Notes under the pieces: model-generated
Told to the model about the DNA's origin: nothing
Databases searched by the model: none
Seen by the model: the letters and a program-made list of their open reading frames with translations, nothing else
DNA from: Linnemannia elongata
Lineage: Eukaryota > Mortierellomycota > Mortierellomycetes > Mortierellales > Mortierellaceae
DNA: 64,000 bases
NCBI GenBank assembly: GCA_036320915.1
Contig: JAXBDG010000002.1
Span: forward strand, 2,942,001 to 3,006,000
Direction: 5' to 3'
In this document: positions 1-11,131 of the stretch, one piece after another
Layout: each line of letters starts with the position of its first letter
Position numbering within the stretch: position 1 is the first letter of the stretch
Program-made: the position numbers and the translations under genes

Positions 1-263
1 AAAAAAAAAAATAGAAAGCCTCAAATCCATCTTTGTCATGACCAATTTTGCTCCCTGAATGGCCAACATTAATATGTTATGCTTCAATTCTGAATTCGCG
101 TCCATTATAGAAACACACTCAAAAGACTCATGTGTTTCTGCAGTTGTGTGATCTTGTCCAAAATCCATGATGATATCAGATGGTTGGCTCTTGGTCAACT
201 GCGGTACGTCATTGCTCTCGCGCTACAACGGGGCAAATCACATCGGTCAGGAAGCATGCTTAC
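1..263 (-). other. Start of the first intron of the PPZ gene; contains an unexplained short open frame
   Basis: No phosphatase exon is visible here on the minus strand. A minus-strand frame is open from about 222 to the window edge (it contains MDFGQDHTTAETHESFE and later LAIQGAKLVMTKMDL). It is preceded by a GTTGTAG that could act as an acceptor. The peptide does not match the expected phosphatase continuation and I do not recognise it. An A-run sits at 1-11. Confidence 0.45.
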
Positions 264-1797
264 CTTTGGTAACATTGGCGCATTCGTGGTTGCCACGGAG
301 CAAGAAAAAGTTCTCTGGATACTTGATCTTGTAGCAGAACAAGAGCAATATCGTTTCCAGACTCATCCTGCCACGATCGACGTAGTCACCCAGAAACAAA
401 AAGTTGGCCGAGGGTGGGAATCCGCACATCTCAAACAGTCGCAGCAAATCCGTGTACTGGCCGTGTATGTCGCCGACAATCTTGACGGGGGCGTTGAGCT
501 CGATCAGCGTGGGTTGCGACAGGAAAACCTCCCGTGCTGCCTGGCAGATGGCCAAGATTTCGCTGTTCTTGAGACAGACGCTCTTTGCGATTTTTCCAGA
601 ATATCCTGCATCCAGCAGTCGAGAGATCATGTCGTCAATGTCCATAGATTTCCCGCTCTTGTCCGATCCAAGGAATGGCAGGCGAGCAGTAGGTGACAGC
701 TCAGAGGACCTCTTTTGACCAGCAGACAAAGGAGACGAAAGAGGCGGAGGAGTTCCCTTGAGAAGCAAGGACGAGTTGTGCGGTGTGATAACCAGGGGTG
801 CAAGGTTATGTTTCCTGACCAAAATGGGGTTGCCTGGTGATGTCACTGCAAAAGGGATGCTCGGTGCAGGATACGACGATGGTTGCATCGATGACGGCCT
901 CTCCTGCTGCTGCTGCTGTGGTTGCTGTGAATGTTGTTGCGGTGAGGGTTGCCTCGCCTGGGTATCTCCATGGGTGCCATTGCTCTGAGGATGGTTCGTC
1001 TGCTGTCCGTTTGAGTTACTGCTGTTGTTATTATTATTGTTGTTGTTGTTCTTATTGTGTTGGTGGTTAGGGGTGTTTTGATGACTCTCATTGGTTCCCT
1101 GAGCCATTGTATCCATCGAGCGTCGCGGTTGATCTTGCTGTTGAGAGCCCTGTCCATCCGACCCTTGTCCTCCTCCTCCTGTTGCCCTGGCTGCTGCTTT
1201 TCCTGACAATGAGTTCTGCCCAGGACCTCCTGCCGATGATGACGACGATACGGCATGATCTGCAATTCCTCCTCCATGCGGGGCGATGTAGTTGCTGGCA
1301 GTGGTAGTGGAGCTCCGTTTATCTGTATTAGCAGCTGCTGCCGATCCTGCGGCCCCGTTTCTGGATTGTTGGTCACGCTGTTGCTGGTGAACTGAACTTT
1401 GACCTGTGGTGGTTTCACTATTCGTTGTCGTCGAATAGATCGGCTGCTTGTTTGTTGCCCCCGCGATACTATTGCGGTTACTATTGTTGCTATGAGGTGT
1501 GCCACCAGCGGCAGTTGTCGTTGTTGCCGTTGTCGGATGAGTTGGTTGAGCCTGCCAGGAGTTACGGTTAACGTCTTGTGAGGATCGGGTTGGATAATTG
1601 GCTCCCTTCTTGTCCTTTAGAACGTTACTGTCGTTACTGCCCTTGCTGTGTTGTTGCTGGTGTTGTTTGCCATTGGTATTAGCGCTGTTGGTATTTGTAT
1701 TAGTGGTGGTGGTTGTGGGTGTTGTTGGTTTGGAGTCCAGGAAGGTCGAGTTGCGATTTGCCTTTGTGCTGGGCTTTTTTGAAATCTGGTTGCCCAT
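264..1797 (-). CDS. PPZ1: PPZ-type Ser/Thr protein phosphatase, first exon (3' part outside window)
   Basis: Metal-dependent PPP-family Ser/Thr phosphatase of the fungal PPZ group, which in yeast acts in K+/Na+ homeostasis and cell-wall integrity. The protein starts MGNQISK, a good N-myristoylation signal, so membrane attachment is likely. Residues 8 to about 380 are a disordered Thr/Asn/Gln/Ser/His-rich extension, as is usual for PPZ. The catalytic domain begins near residue 385 ([16 protein letters not shown], then VCLKNSEI as in PPZ). It shows the metal-binding motifs GDIHGQY (about 442-448), GDYVDRG (about 470-476) and RGNHE (about 501-505). The exon ends after NHECANVTK at a GGTAAGC donor (exon to 264, intron from 263 downward). 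The second half of the catalytic domain (VYGFYDECKRR onward in relatives) is not found in bases 1-263, so the first intron is longer than 263 nt or interrupted. The PPZ call rests on the N-terminus and the PPZ-specific NHECANV; PP1 lacks such an extension. Confidence 0.9.
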
Positions 1798-2216
1798 GGC
1801 GGGTAAATGGGGAGGAGGGAGGAATGGCGCTGTTGAAATGAGCTATCGGTGTTATTATGAGCTGCGAGAAAGAGAAGGGTGGAGGGTAGAGGGTGATGGA
1901 TGCAGTCGAGGGGTGTTAGAGAGAGAGAGAGGGGAAAGAAGAGGAAAGGAGGAGGTGGCGAGGAGTATGAAGGAGAGAAAGAAAGTATGAAGAGGAGAAA
2001 GAGCGAGGGAGGGAGAGAGAGATTGAAAGTGAAAAGAGAAAAAGAAAAGAAAAAAAAAAAATGTGCCAGGCAGACATTCAATTCGTCCAAAGAAAGAAGG
2101 GTAAGAATAAAAAAAAACTATGACCGAATCGATTTCGTGCTGACCACACATATCGCACTCCACACACTCCCTCTCTTACTCGTCCTTGCTCATAACAAAC
2201 AATAGGACTCAAACCA

Positions 2217-2238
2217 CACTCACTCACTCACTCACTCA
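2217..2238. repeat. (CACT)n microsatellite
   Basis: About five uninterrupted CACT units, followed by pyrimidine-rich DNA. Confidence 0.85.
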
Positions 2239-2455
2239 ATGCACATGCAATGCCGTACCCCTAGCTGTCCTTTGCCATTGTCCGTCAATTGCCTTCTTGT
2301 CTTCTTACACCAATTGTGCTGCCAATCACTGCTGCCGTCTTCTTGTGCCCCGTCTTCTTGTGCCGTGTACTTCGATCCGGTCAAGTACTATCGCTCTGTC
2401 GTCAACTCTCTTTCAACTGCTCATCGACAATTCCCTCCTCGCTGTACATGCAATT

Positions 2456-2486
2456 GCTCTCTCTCTCTCTCTCTCACACACACACA
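2456..2486. repeat. Compound (CT)n(CA)n microsatellite
   Basis: Nine or so CT units run straight into about six CA units. Confidence 0.85.
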
Positions 2487-2634
2487 TTCACTCTTTTTCT
2501 TGTCGTTCTACCCTCCCTTCCATCATCCTCTCTTTCTCTTCTTTTCTTACCCTCTCTCACACTCTCTCCATCCAGTTTTTGCTCAAAGGGCTCATCTGCT
2601 GTTGATGTTATTTCACGAATTTCTCTATTTTTTG

Positions 2635-2636
<2 letters not shown>

Positions 2637-2683
<47 letters not shown>

Positions 2684-2687
2684 CCTT
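2637..2687. repeat. (CT)n microsatellite
   Basis: Roughly 50 nt of near-perfect CT dinucleotides with TTT interruptions. Confidence 0.9.
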
Positions 2688-3624
2688 TTGCTATTTATCC
2701 ATTTTTTCCATTTCATGCTTCTCTTTCACTATGCAGATCGAACATCAGCGCATATCTTGTCAAAATGAACAGCAGAGAAATGGCATGATCCCTATTGTCA
2801 TGTCAACGCTGTCTGTCCTACTCTCACGCGATACAAAAAGTATACATCTCGCCCGTTAAGGTACAAACATACCTCTGAACAGCAATTTATTCGACCTGAT
2901 AGCAACCAGAGTGAACACAAAACAGCCAACAACAAATAGACACAACAGAGATGATCACAAAAAATAATGCCTTCCTCCCACAACGTCTACCACCCCTCTC
3001 TTTTTTTCGTTTCGTTTGTATTAAAAATAAGAATAGGGGCTTGTTGAGTGGCAGCAATGCAAACAACAGCAGAACATAAACAAAAGAGAGATATGAAAGA
3101 AACTTTCATCGTATTAATTTATATCCGGCTGAACGAATGGTCAAGTGATGGAAAGTAGAAAGTCGTTCAGCAATCACTCTTTCTTTTTCCTTCCTTTCCT
3201 CTCTCCTTCTATCACATAAGAATGAGCTTCTTGTTTCTTATCCCTCTCGACAACAACAGCCGTCTTTCTTTTCTTTTTTTTTTCAGAAAATAAACAATGT
3301 GGCAACAATCTCTGCATGCATGGCATGGCATGCAAGGCAAGCAATCACTTGGAGAATTCCTTACTCTTTTTTTTTCATCTCCGTGAAAATTTAGAGAAAA
3401 CAAGCTCTCAAATTCAGTGCCGGGTATTCTCTTTTTGTGCTTGTCTGCATGGTTGTATCTACAGAAAAGCAATTATCCCATTCGGTTGAGCGCTTTTTCC
3501 TGACCTTCCTTCCCCCTCTTCCACTGCTGTTGTTGCATTGCTTCTTGCGTTACCATTTTCATGTCCGTTTTTCTCTCAAGACAAAGAGGAAAAGGGAGAT
3601 GGACTGACATTTTATTATTATTGT

Positions 3625-3626
<2 letters not shown>

Positions 3627-3658
<32 letters not shown>
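3627..3658. repeat. T-tract, 32 nt
   Basis: Uninterrupted thymine run just after a TTATTATTG triplet stretch. Confidence 0.9.
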
Positions 3659-3661
<3 letters not shown>

Positions 3662-4092
3662 TCTTTCTGTGCGACCAACTCTGACGAACAAACCACAAAT
3701 AACGCGTCTAGTGGCCCAACCCCATCTCATCCGCATTTGAGATGGTGTTAGAATAGAAAGCAGTAGTTTCCTCTTATACTAAATGAATCCTAGCGCCAAA
3801 ACTAGCTTGAACAATGAACGTCATCCTGATCTTCATCCTACTTGATCTAGCGAATAACGAACTCTTTCTTTCTTGCAGGTGGCGTCTACTAATCCACTCT
3901 GTCGTCAAGAGAGCTCACCTTGTCGAACCAGACACCAACTCTACCTTTAATGATGACTCGATATGGTCCCCCCCCCTCCCCCTGGCCAGATCACACTCTA
4001 CACCCTACCTACATATACACTATCCCCTTCTTCAGCAAAGGAGAGTGGTTGAATATCTCCGACTTCATTTGTGTGCATTTAATCCTGCGCCC

Positions 4093-4118
4093 TTTTTTTT
4101 TTTTTTTTTTTTTTTTTT
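4093..4118. repeat. T-tract, 26 nt
   Basis: Uninterrupted thymine run in intergenic DNA. Confidence 0.9.
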
Positions 4119-4593
4119 CTTTTTTACTTCGTCCATTTCTGTTCAGGAGTACGTCGCGCATCCTCATGATCATCCCCCCTCGTGCGCAAGATTCAGGACA
4201 ACGACTCGCCGTTTGATTTATTTCTCCGCTGAGACAACCGAGATATAATTTTTTTAGAGCCAAAATAAACTCTTTATGCGCTGTCGTTCGTTTCTTTCCT
4301 CGGACAACACTCAGACGACCGACTGACCATCGAGTTCGGACCATCCTTCGTTCATACCCAGTGAACACATTGCGTAACTTTGCACTTTTCGAAACAAATA
4401 AAGACAACTCATAAGGATATCAATTAAAAGGTATGTTCATTAGGAATAACTTATTCTACTGTACTGGGGGGCCAAAAAAAAAATGTTGTTGCGAAATGCG
4501 AAGATCCTTCCTGAAAATAAAAAAGGAAAAAAAAAATTTTGATCGATCCGCGAACGCACCTCTCCATCGCACCATCATCGATAGCAAAACACT

Positions 4594-7500
4594 CTAGATG
4601 ACGAAGAACTGGTCCTGCTCTTGCTTCTGACGTCTCTTGCCAGAGCAAAGGTATCCGATCGATGAGAACCAATCGCCCCACTCCCGGACAAGAGCCATCT
4701 TGAAGAACACAATAAAGATCACCGTGCCAATCGACGAGACCAAGAACTCGGCCGCAAGCATCAATCCATACGGTGGCAAATGAGGGGCCAACTCGTCCGC
4801 ACAGGTGTCATGTCCCTTCCCAAGTCCAAGACATGCTGCAAAGGTCAGCACATGAGGAGCCAGCTCAGTAGGGTTGATCTTGCCCAACTGCAAGAAATAG
4901 AACAACCAGTAGAACGTCACACAGAGCAACGCACAGATGGCCATCACAGCCGCACGCCACTGGATCTTGATCGCCATCATGACATGGCGACGGTGAGAGA
5001 TCACGGCAGCAGCGCTGGCAGACAAGGTTGAGCGCGACATGGTCTCGGAATCAGCGCCAGCCTGAGCAGAGATCCTGGCAATATGGAAGAACGTAGCGAT
5101 ATGAATAAGGAAAGCAGGGAAGATCATCGCCGCCATGGGGTAGAAGAAAATGGTCGATGACTTTTCCTGAGAGATCAAGCAAAGGGTGGCAAACTCCCAG
5201 CGGACCTGACCAGTTCCCAGAGCGACAGCAGTGACGGTGATGGCAAAGCCCCAGCAGATAGAGTGCAAGAGCCAGTACTTCTTGGCAAGCCACGCAGAGT
5301 TCCAGACAGTGTGCAAATGCAAGTTGACAATCAAAGCCGAGCACCACGCGCAAGTAGAAACTGACGCAAAAATCAACATCGCACCTATATCATACACAAT
5401 GATATCCAAACAGTTAGATGATGTACTCGTAACAGACGTAAGTAGCAATGTATCCAAAGGCGAAGGCATGAATGAAATGAAATATGAAGTACCTTGAATG
5501 GCACACTTGAGGTTGTTTTGCTGCGTGCTAGGGGTGTATTGGTCAACGCACTGCATGGCATTGGTGTCGATCAACGGAAAAATGACGACGACCGAGAACA
5601 GGAAAACACAGATGGCAAAGAGTAAAATCAAGGCACTGGGGTGGGAGCGCTTGTCGGGCAGGCAGATGTACGAGACCATCAGGATGAAGGAAAAGACCAT
5701 CGAGACGGCGCGCATGATATTGGTCATCCTGAATCCCTTGTCCAATGCTCCTTCACGGTAGAGGTGATACTGAGCTGGGCAAGGAACACAGCAATCGGCG
5801 TTACAGGTCGCAGAGGGTGGCATGCCGGGCTTGACAGGGATGAAGGGAGGAGGGCACTTAAATCCACCTGCAGGCGATGTAGAGTTGGAGGCGGCCAATG
5901 GCTTGACGGCGTTGCATTTTCCATCGGGTTGGAACAAGATACCATTTGGAGGGACCGTCCTGACCGTAGATTGAATGGGGCCATCACAGTTGGCGATCAA
6001 CTCGGGTTTGCCAACCTGCCGGAGAATCGCGTCACAATTTGTCACCATGGCTTGGCAAGTCGACTTGCATGCAAATTGAACATCGGCCGTCCCAGCTATT
6101 GAGGGTATGATAGAAGATGTAGGATAAGTATTTGCAAGATATTGAACTATGCTGTTACATTTATATAAAAAAAGCCCATTGTTTCCTTACGTGCTGTGGC
6201 GACAACTTTTGGGAAGGAGGCGGAGCAGACGTATTCGATGAATGGCCCGCTGCAGGAGGGAGGGATCTTGGAGATGACATCTGCAGTTAATCCTCCTGAA
6301 ACCAGTCCTCCCTCGATCATGGCAATGGTGAAATTGTCAGGCACCCAGACCTTGTAGTCGATGTAGTTCAGGCAGAGAGATCCGGTGTAATTGACAGCTA
6401 TTGTTGGAAGTCAAAGAAAAAGAAATAAGCAATATTAGTACACGTGGTGAGCTTTTTTTTATATATAATCTTTTTCATTTTCTGGGTCCCAAACATGACG
6501 TCTAAAGGAGTGGGAGAAGAAGAGTAACAGGAAAAGGCCCCTAGCCCTGTTGCTGCTTCGTGCACTCTAATTCCAAATTAGCCCCCAAAACCTTCTCTCT
6601 CCGACATGGATGGGGTATGTGGAGGCAAACTACTGTATGTAGGTGTAGGGAGAGAGATGTGGAGCCGGTGAGGGCTCTACTCTGCCGGGAAAAAGAGAGC
6701 CAAACAATTATACAATTTTTTTGGTATATGACAACCCCAACAACGTAGATTGCTTGATTGGGGTCAGCTGGGAAGGAAGATGTAGATGTAGATGTAAACG
6801 TCTTTCTCAAGAGAACCTGACGAAGACTCAAAACGGAGAGGATTGGTTGACGAACGACAAACAAGGCAGATGTGTGCCTTCATTTCATTGAACGTCCAAA
6901 ACGCTCATTTTTTTCTCTTCCTCCAACATGCGTGGTTGTGTGATTATGATCTAGCCCCTGAGAGTCCACCTTCCTCAGCACTCGAACACAAATAAGCAAC
7001 CTTGGTGTACAAACCACACACACGCAGACATCTCAGAGCCTTTGTTTTCATTTTCTCTTCTTTGTGTTCTTGTTGTCAACAACAAGGTTGCGTCTTGTTT
7101 TTTTGTTTCGATGTTGTTTTTGTTGTTTTGGCGCGCGGTATCGTGTTTTCGTCGGTGAGCAATGGGGCATGAAAAAACAAGGGCAGGTCTGACAGGTGTA
7201 AACAAGATTCACAACAACACCTCGGTGTTAATGGTTGATTTTGAGTGTTTGTTGTTTGTTGTTGTTGGTGAGTGAGGGATCCAAGGGATGGAAGGGATGA
7301 AAAAAGCATGATGAAAAAGATAAGAGAGTATTACAACCACCATAGAGTTCTTTCTGTTTGTCTCCATAACTGGTTCGTTATTTGGATTGCTGCATCCGCT
7401 GTGTGATCCTCTCCGCAAGCATCAAAAACCGTGCTGTGGTAACAAAAGCAACAGCTGCACATGCTAGCGCCCATTATTGTCGATATAAGCCGCATCGGAG

Positions 7501-7959
7501 ACCGGAGTAGAGACAGGTTATTGAAGTTGATTGAAGGTAGTGTGTCGGCTACAATGAAGAGAATAGACTTCTGGTATTTGGTCGGTCCGACTTCTGTCGT
7601 CCTCCTCCTGTTCAGAACAACGCGGATCAAATGTTGGAGAATGTGCGCCCAGAGGAGAGAGAGAAAAAAAAAAGACGACAGACTGTGAAGTGAAACCAAA
7701 AAAAAGGGCAAACCGAGGGTCGAGGGTGGGGATAGTAAATGTTCTTGCGCCAGCTTAACGCCACGGTGGAGAGAGAAGGTTTTGTTTGTTTTGCATCTCT
7801 TGTTTGGATTGTCGAGAGATTGGAGGAGGAAGAGAGCAGGAGAGTTTTGAAGGGGATGGAATAAAATAGGTCGTTACCTGAACCGAAGGCTTCGGTTGTA
7901 GACAGTAGGCCGATAGCCAAGGTCGCCAAGGCGGAGACCTTTGCAAAGAATCGTGTCAT
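4594..7959 (-). CDS. Frizzled/Smoothened-like seven-transmembrane receptor
   Basis: Predicted class-F-like cell-surface receptor, 560 aa. Exons on the minus strand: 7959-7878, 6397-6191, 6095-5493, 5384-4594; all junction phases fit. Exon 1 is a signal peptide (MTRFFAKVSALATLAIG..., residues 1 to about 24). Residues 30 to about 135 form a Cys-rich FZ-like ectodomain (LCLNY, PPSCSG, EYVCSASFP, ACKSTCQAMVTNC), followed by a Pro/Cys-rich linker (CNADCCVPCPAQ, about 192-204). Seven hydrophobic helices lie near 224-242, 250-272, 296-318, 335-354, 375-400, 440-464 and 503-527. Helix 3 opens with CAIQGAMLIF, like the Frizzled C-x-x-Q-G segment. The tail is short and basic (SGKRRQKQEQ). Class-F-like receptors without known Wnt/Hedgehog ligands are reported from early-diverging fungi; ligand and output are unknown. 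Intron 3 (5385-5491/2) is 108 nt with no in-frame stop, so it would read through if retained. Confidence 0.88.
6398..7877 (-). other. Long first intron of the Frizzled-like gene (1480 nt)
   Basis: It separates the signal-peptide exon (donor GGTAACG) from the ectodomain (acceptor CAATAG). Both ends are phase 1 and join as GSA|VNYTG. It holds A/T-rich and G/T-rich low-complexity DNA and no recognisable exon. It is several times longer than the other introns of the window, so a missed small exon or an alternative promoter is possible. Confidence 0.65.
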
Positions 7960-8220
7960 TCTTTTAGTGAAAGGGAAGAGAGTGGGTATATATGTGCAGG
8001 CGGGAGGAGGATTAGAGAGTGGTGGCAAAAGGAAGTGAGAAGGGATGAAGGAGAGTCGAGTGGAGTTGTGGCGAGAGAGGATAAAAAATTACAAAGAGAA
8101 AGAGTGTGTTTCGTGAAAGAGAATGAAGAGGGGAATGGACACCGCTGCTCCGGTGGAGGATGGAAGGGAATGAGATGGAGAAGAGGGAAAGGGTGATGGA
8201 GGGTGAGAGATTCAACAGGG

Positions 8221-8311
8221 GAGGAAAGAAGAATAAGAGAAAAGAAGAAGAAGAAGAAGAGGAAGAGGAAGAAGAAGAGGAAGAAGGAAGAAGAAGAAAA
8301 GAAAGAAGAGG
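8221..8311. repeat. Imperfect (GAA/GGA)n polypurine repeat
   Basis: About 90 nt of GAAGAAGAGGAAG-type repeats on the plus strand, upstream of the minus-strand receptor gene. Confidence 0.85.
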
Positions 8312-9381
8312 TTCGCTGTGGCCATGGACCATCATCCAATGAATGAGGGCAGGGGGGGACAGGGGACACCAATCGAAGGCCAAAGGGCTAGACGACTCTG
8401 TGCACTCTGTATGTAAAGTACACAAGCTTGTCTTGTCGACAGGCACAACATGCTCTCTTCTGCATCCTGCGCCTTCCTTCTTTCTCTCATTTTGTCTATC
8501 TGTCAAAGTAATCGAGCATTCACACTGCCCATCTGTAGTTACAGAACAACGAGATCTATGGCGCCTTCATGCAACGAACACTCCACGTTTGACTTTGACA
8601 ATCACCTACCCATTCCTTGTTCTATTTTTTACCTGTAGCTACACTCTCATGCTACGTCTAATGCTACCTCTACGTCTCTCCAAGTACCAACCATATCGCA
8701 AAAATAATAACTGCTTTGTCGCTGTCTTCCTAAGTAAAATGAATCCGACTCGATTCTCCACCTTTACTTTATCCAATGCAAGGGCTGGAGTCAGCTTCGA
8801 GGCAAAGTAGGGCTCCCGCGCCTCGTAGCCAATCGAATAAAGTGAACAGGTTCACTTCTACTCAACAAAACGTTATTTTCCTCCTTCGCCGCCATCCATT
8901 TCTCTTCATCCACATCCACACCCAGGCCCATGCCCACTCATCATTTCTCTGCTCAATTTATTTTGTTGTTTGTCGACTTGTCACCTCCATAGAAATATCG
9001 GGAGTGCGGGACATGTGCTGGATGGGTAGACTTAATTGCACCCTCCTCTCCTCGGGGGAAAAGCACAAACACACAACACACGAGGCAAAGAGAGATGAGA
9101 GCATGCGAAAGGATTGAAAGCAAGGGCTTGGGGTATCTGCCTGCATACCCCTTCCTCTCTCTTTGTCGCTATCATTTCTTTTTGAAGTTGAGAGCCGCTT
9201 TTTTTTCTACAACGCCCGACCGATCGACCGACCGACCGACCGACCATGACGAGGACATGGCCTACTAATGAATGACACCAACTTCCACCTGTCCGCTATG
9301 TTCGCTTTACAAACCAACAAACCAACTATTATTAACAGTGGAGCACTGAAATCAGAGGAATGCGTCTTTCCTTCCCTGCCC

Positions 9382-9388
<7 letters not shown>

Positions 9389-9414
<26 letters not shown>
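9389..9414. repeat. T-tract, 26 nt
   Basis: Uninterrupted thymine run. Confidence 0.9.
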
Positions 9415-11131
9415 GTGGCTCGTAACGAACGAGTTGCGCTAACGTTTAAGGGAGACGGAGATGACCAATACTCTATCCGAATGAGTTCGTTATTTCGTGT
9501 CGATAGCGTAGATTTGGGTAAATTTGGTTTGTCGTGCCTTCACCTTCAGCGAATAGAGAGATCCGGTTGAGGAAGAGAGTAGGGGGGGGGAATGACCTCC
9601 TCGGTACCCTGACTTACTCATCTTCGTTATACTCCTTTGTCCAATTGGATGGTTGAAAGTAGGGGTCCCAGTACTTTGTTGTTTTTTTTCGTGTCGAAAA
9701 TGCCCCGATCAACTGGATTTGACTTTATGTTCAACGAACAACCAGTAGCAGATGTTATTTTCAACTGGTCCACAAAACTTTTTGACAAGACCATGTTACC
9801 CAAACGTAAACACAAGAACAACATAACCCCCCATATAGGCTGCGATAACAGAGTAGCGTTAAACGCAACAAAACAAACCGACATGAGACTTGGGGGGGAA
9901 CCAAAAAAGACAAACAGAAAAGTATCATCCAAAGAGTACCAGAATCTGGTGTTCCACATCTCAACCACGAACCAAATGCGAGAAGATACTCCAATGTACC
10001 GTCGCTCTCCGTCATTTATTTTCTTTTTCTTGCTCTCGCTTAAACGTTGAAAGGTCTCGACCAAGCCCTTCTTGTTTTTTTTTGTTGTTGTTGTTTGGAG
10101 TCACCTCAGCCAGGTCCTTTACATAGTCGCAGAAAAACACAAAAACACAAAACACTGGAAAAAAAAAAGCTCTTCATTTTCCATCCCCGTCTGTTCCTTC
10201 GTTCCGTTCCTTTGTTCTTTCTTGTTTTCCGTTTCCCATCACCCACATATCCTGAGAGCCGCCGCCCACGCCTCCCTCCCGTCCATGGAAAGACTAGACA
10301 AGGACAAATGCAAGGCCATGAAGGAGGTACATACACCGCCTTTTCCTCTCTTTTCCTCTGCAGTTCATATTGAGGCGCGGATAAGAAATAAGAAAGGACT
10401 GACGAAGATAATTTAATTATTGCGAAGGGGTCAGGGCGTCATTGTCAATTTCGATCTTTCCCTTTGTCTCTGTCATCCTGTCACCCACAATATGCAGCCA
10501 TACAAAGCATAACCATGTGGGCGAGGGAGAGGAGGAGAAGGAGCAGATGGAGGAGAGAAGAGTGGGGTAAGACTTGTGTTAGGGACTGGGTTGCATCCGA
10601 TCACATCCAAACGGATCTCATTATTGCAAATCTTCTACTCTTCGATCATAAAATGCATAGTTATGACCTTCATACACACACATACACACACACAACACCA
10701 TGAATCATTCTTATAACTCACCTTTTAGATTTCCCATAACCAATAGCGCCCATGCTTTTCTGCTCAACAAAAAAAAACAATTAGCAACAACAACAGCAAA
10801 ACATAAAATGGTGAATGCTCGGTAGAGGGGAAAGGTTCAATTGTATGCTTTGCATCGTATTAATCAACGTTAAGGTTTTGTTCGAGAAAAACAGCCCACC
10901 CAAATGTTCTTACTCCACATTCTTTCCGGTGCTCCTAAACCCCTCTGACCCACCCCACTCACCAGCCATCATTCAAACATGCGAGACTTGGTCACCTGGA
11001 TGTGTATGTTAAATCTCCGAAAATAGGGCGTGTAGGCGCCACAAAGGCACCCATCCACTTTCACCACGATGTCAGGTACAGAATAAAGCAGTGCTTTTTT
11101 TTTAATCATTACACAAATACAGAGAAGAGGA

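Larger units (their letters stand above)
1798..4593. promoter_or_regulatory. PPZ upstream region and downstream flank of the Frizzled-like gene
   Basis: No gene recognised. From 1860 to 2060 the plus strand is almost pure purine, giving a CT-rich leader on the strand of the PPZ gene. From 2180 to 2740 the composition flips to CT-rich on the plus strand. The rest is A/T-rich and includes two long T-tracts. All open frames are low-complexity. Confidence 0.5.
7960..11131. other. Gap between the Frizzled-like gene and the FYR-domain gene
   Basis: Bases 7960-8310 are purine-rich on the plus strand, that is CT-rich in the direction of the receptor gene, and are likely its leader and promoter. From 8310 to 11131 no protein of a known family was found. 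Frames of 100-145 codons at 9627-10064 overlap on both strands without recognisable motifs. A possible first exon at 10285-10326 is described under findings. Confidence 0.5.

Noticed and set aside
843..1505. 220-codon minus-strand frame overlapping the PPZ exon
   Set aside because: Shadow frame of the Gln/Asn/Ser-rich PPZ N-terminus in another reading frame.
9627..10064. Overlapping 137- and 145-codon frames on opposite strands
   Set aside because: No recognisable motif in either; mutually overlapping and lacking splice context.
10285..10400. Start of an MDM35/TRIAP1-like twin-CX9C gene
   Set aside because: Only one Cys is present and no downstream exon with the C-x9-C pattern was found.
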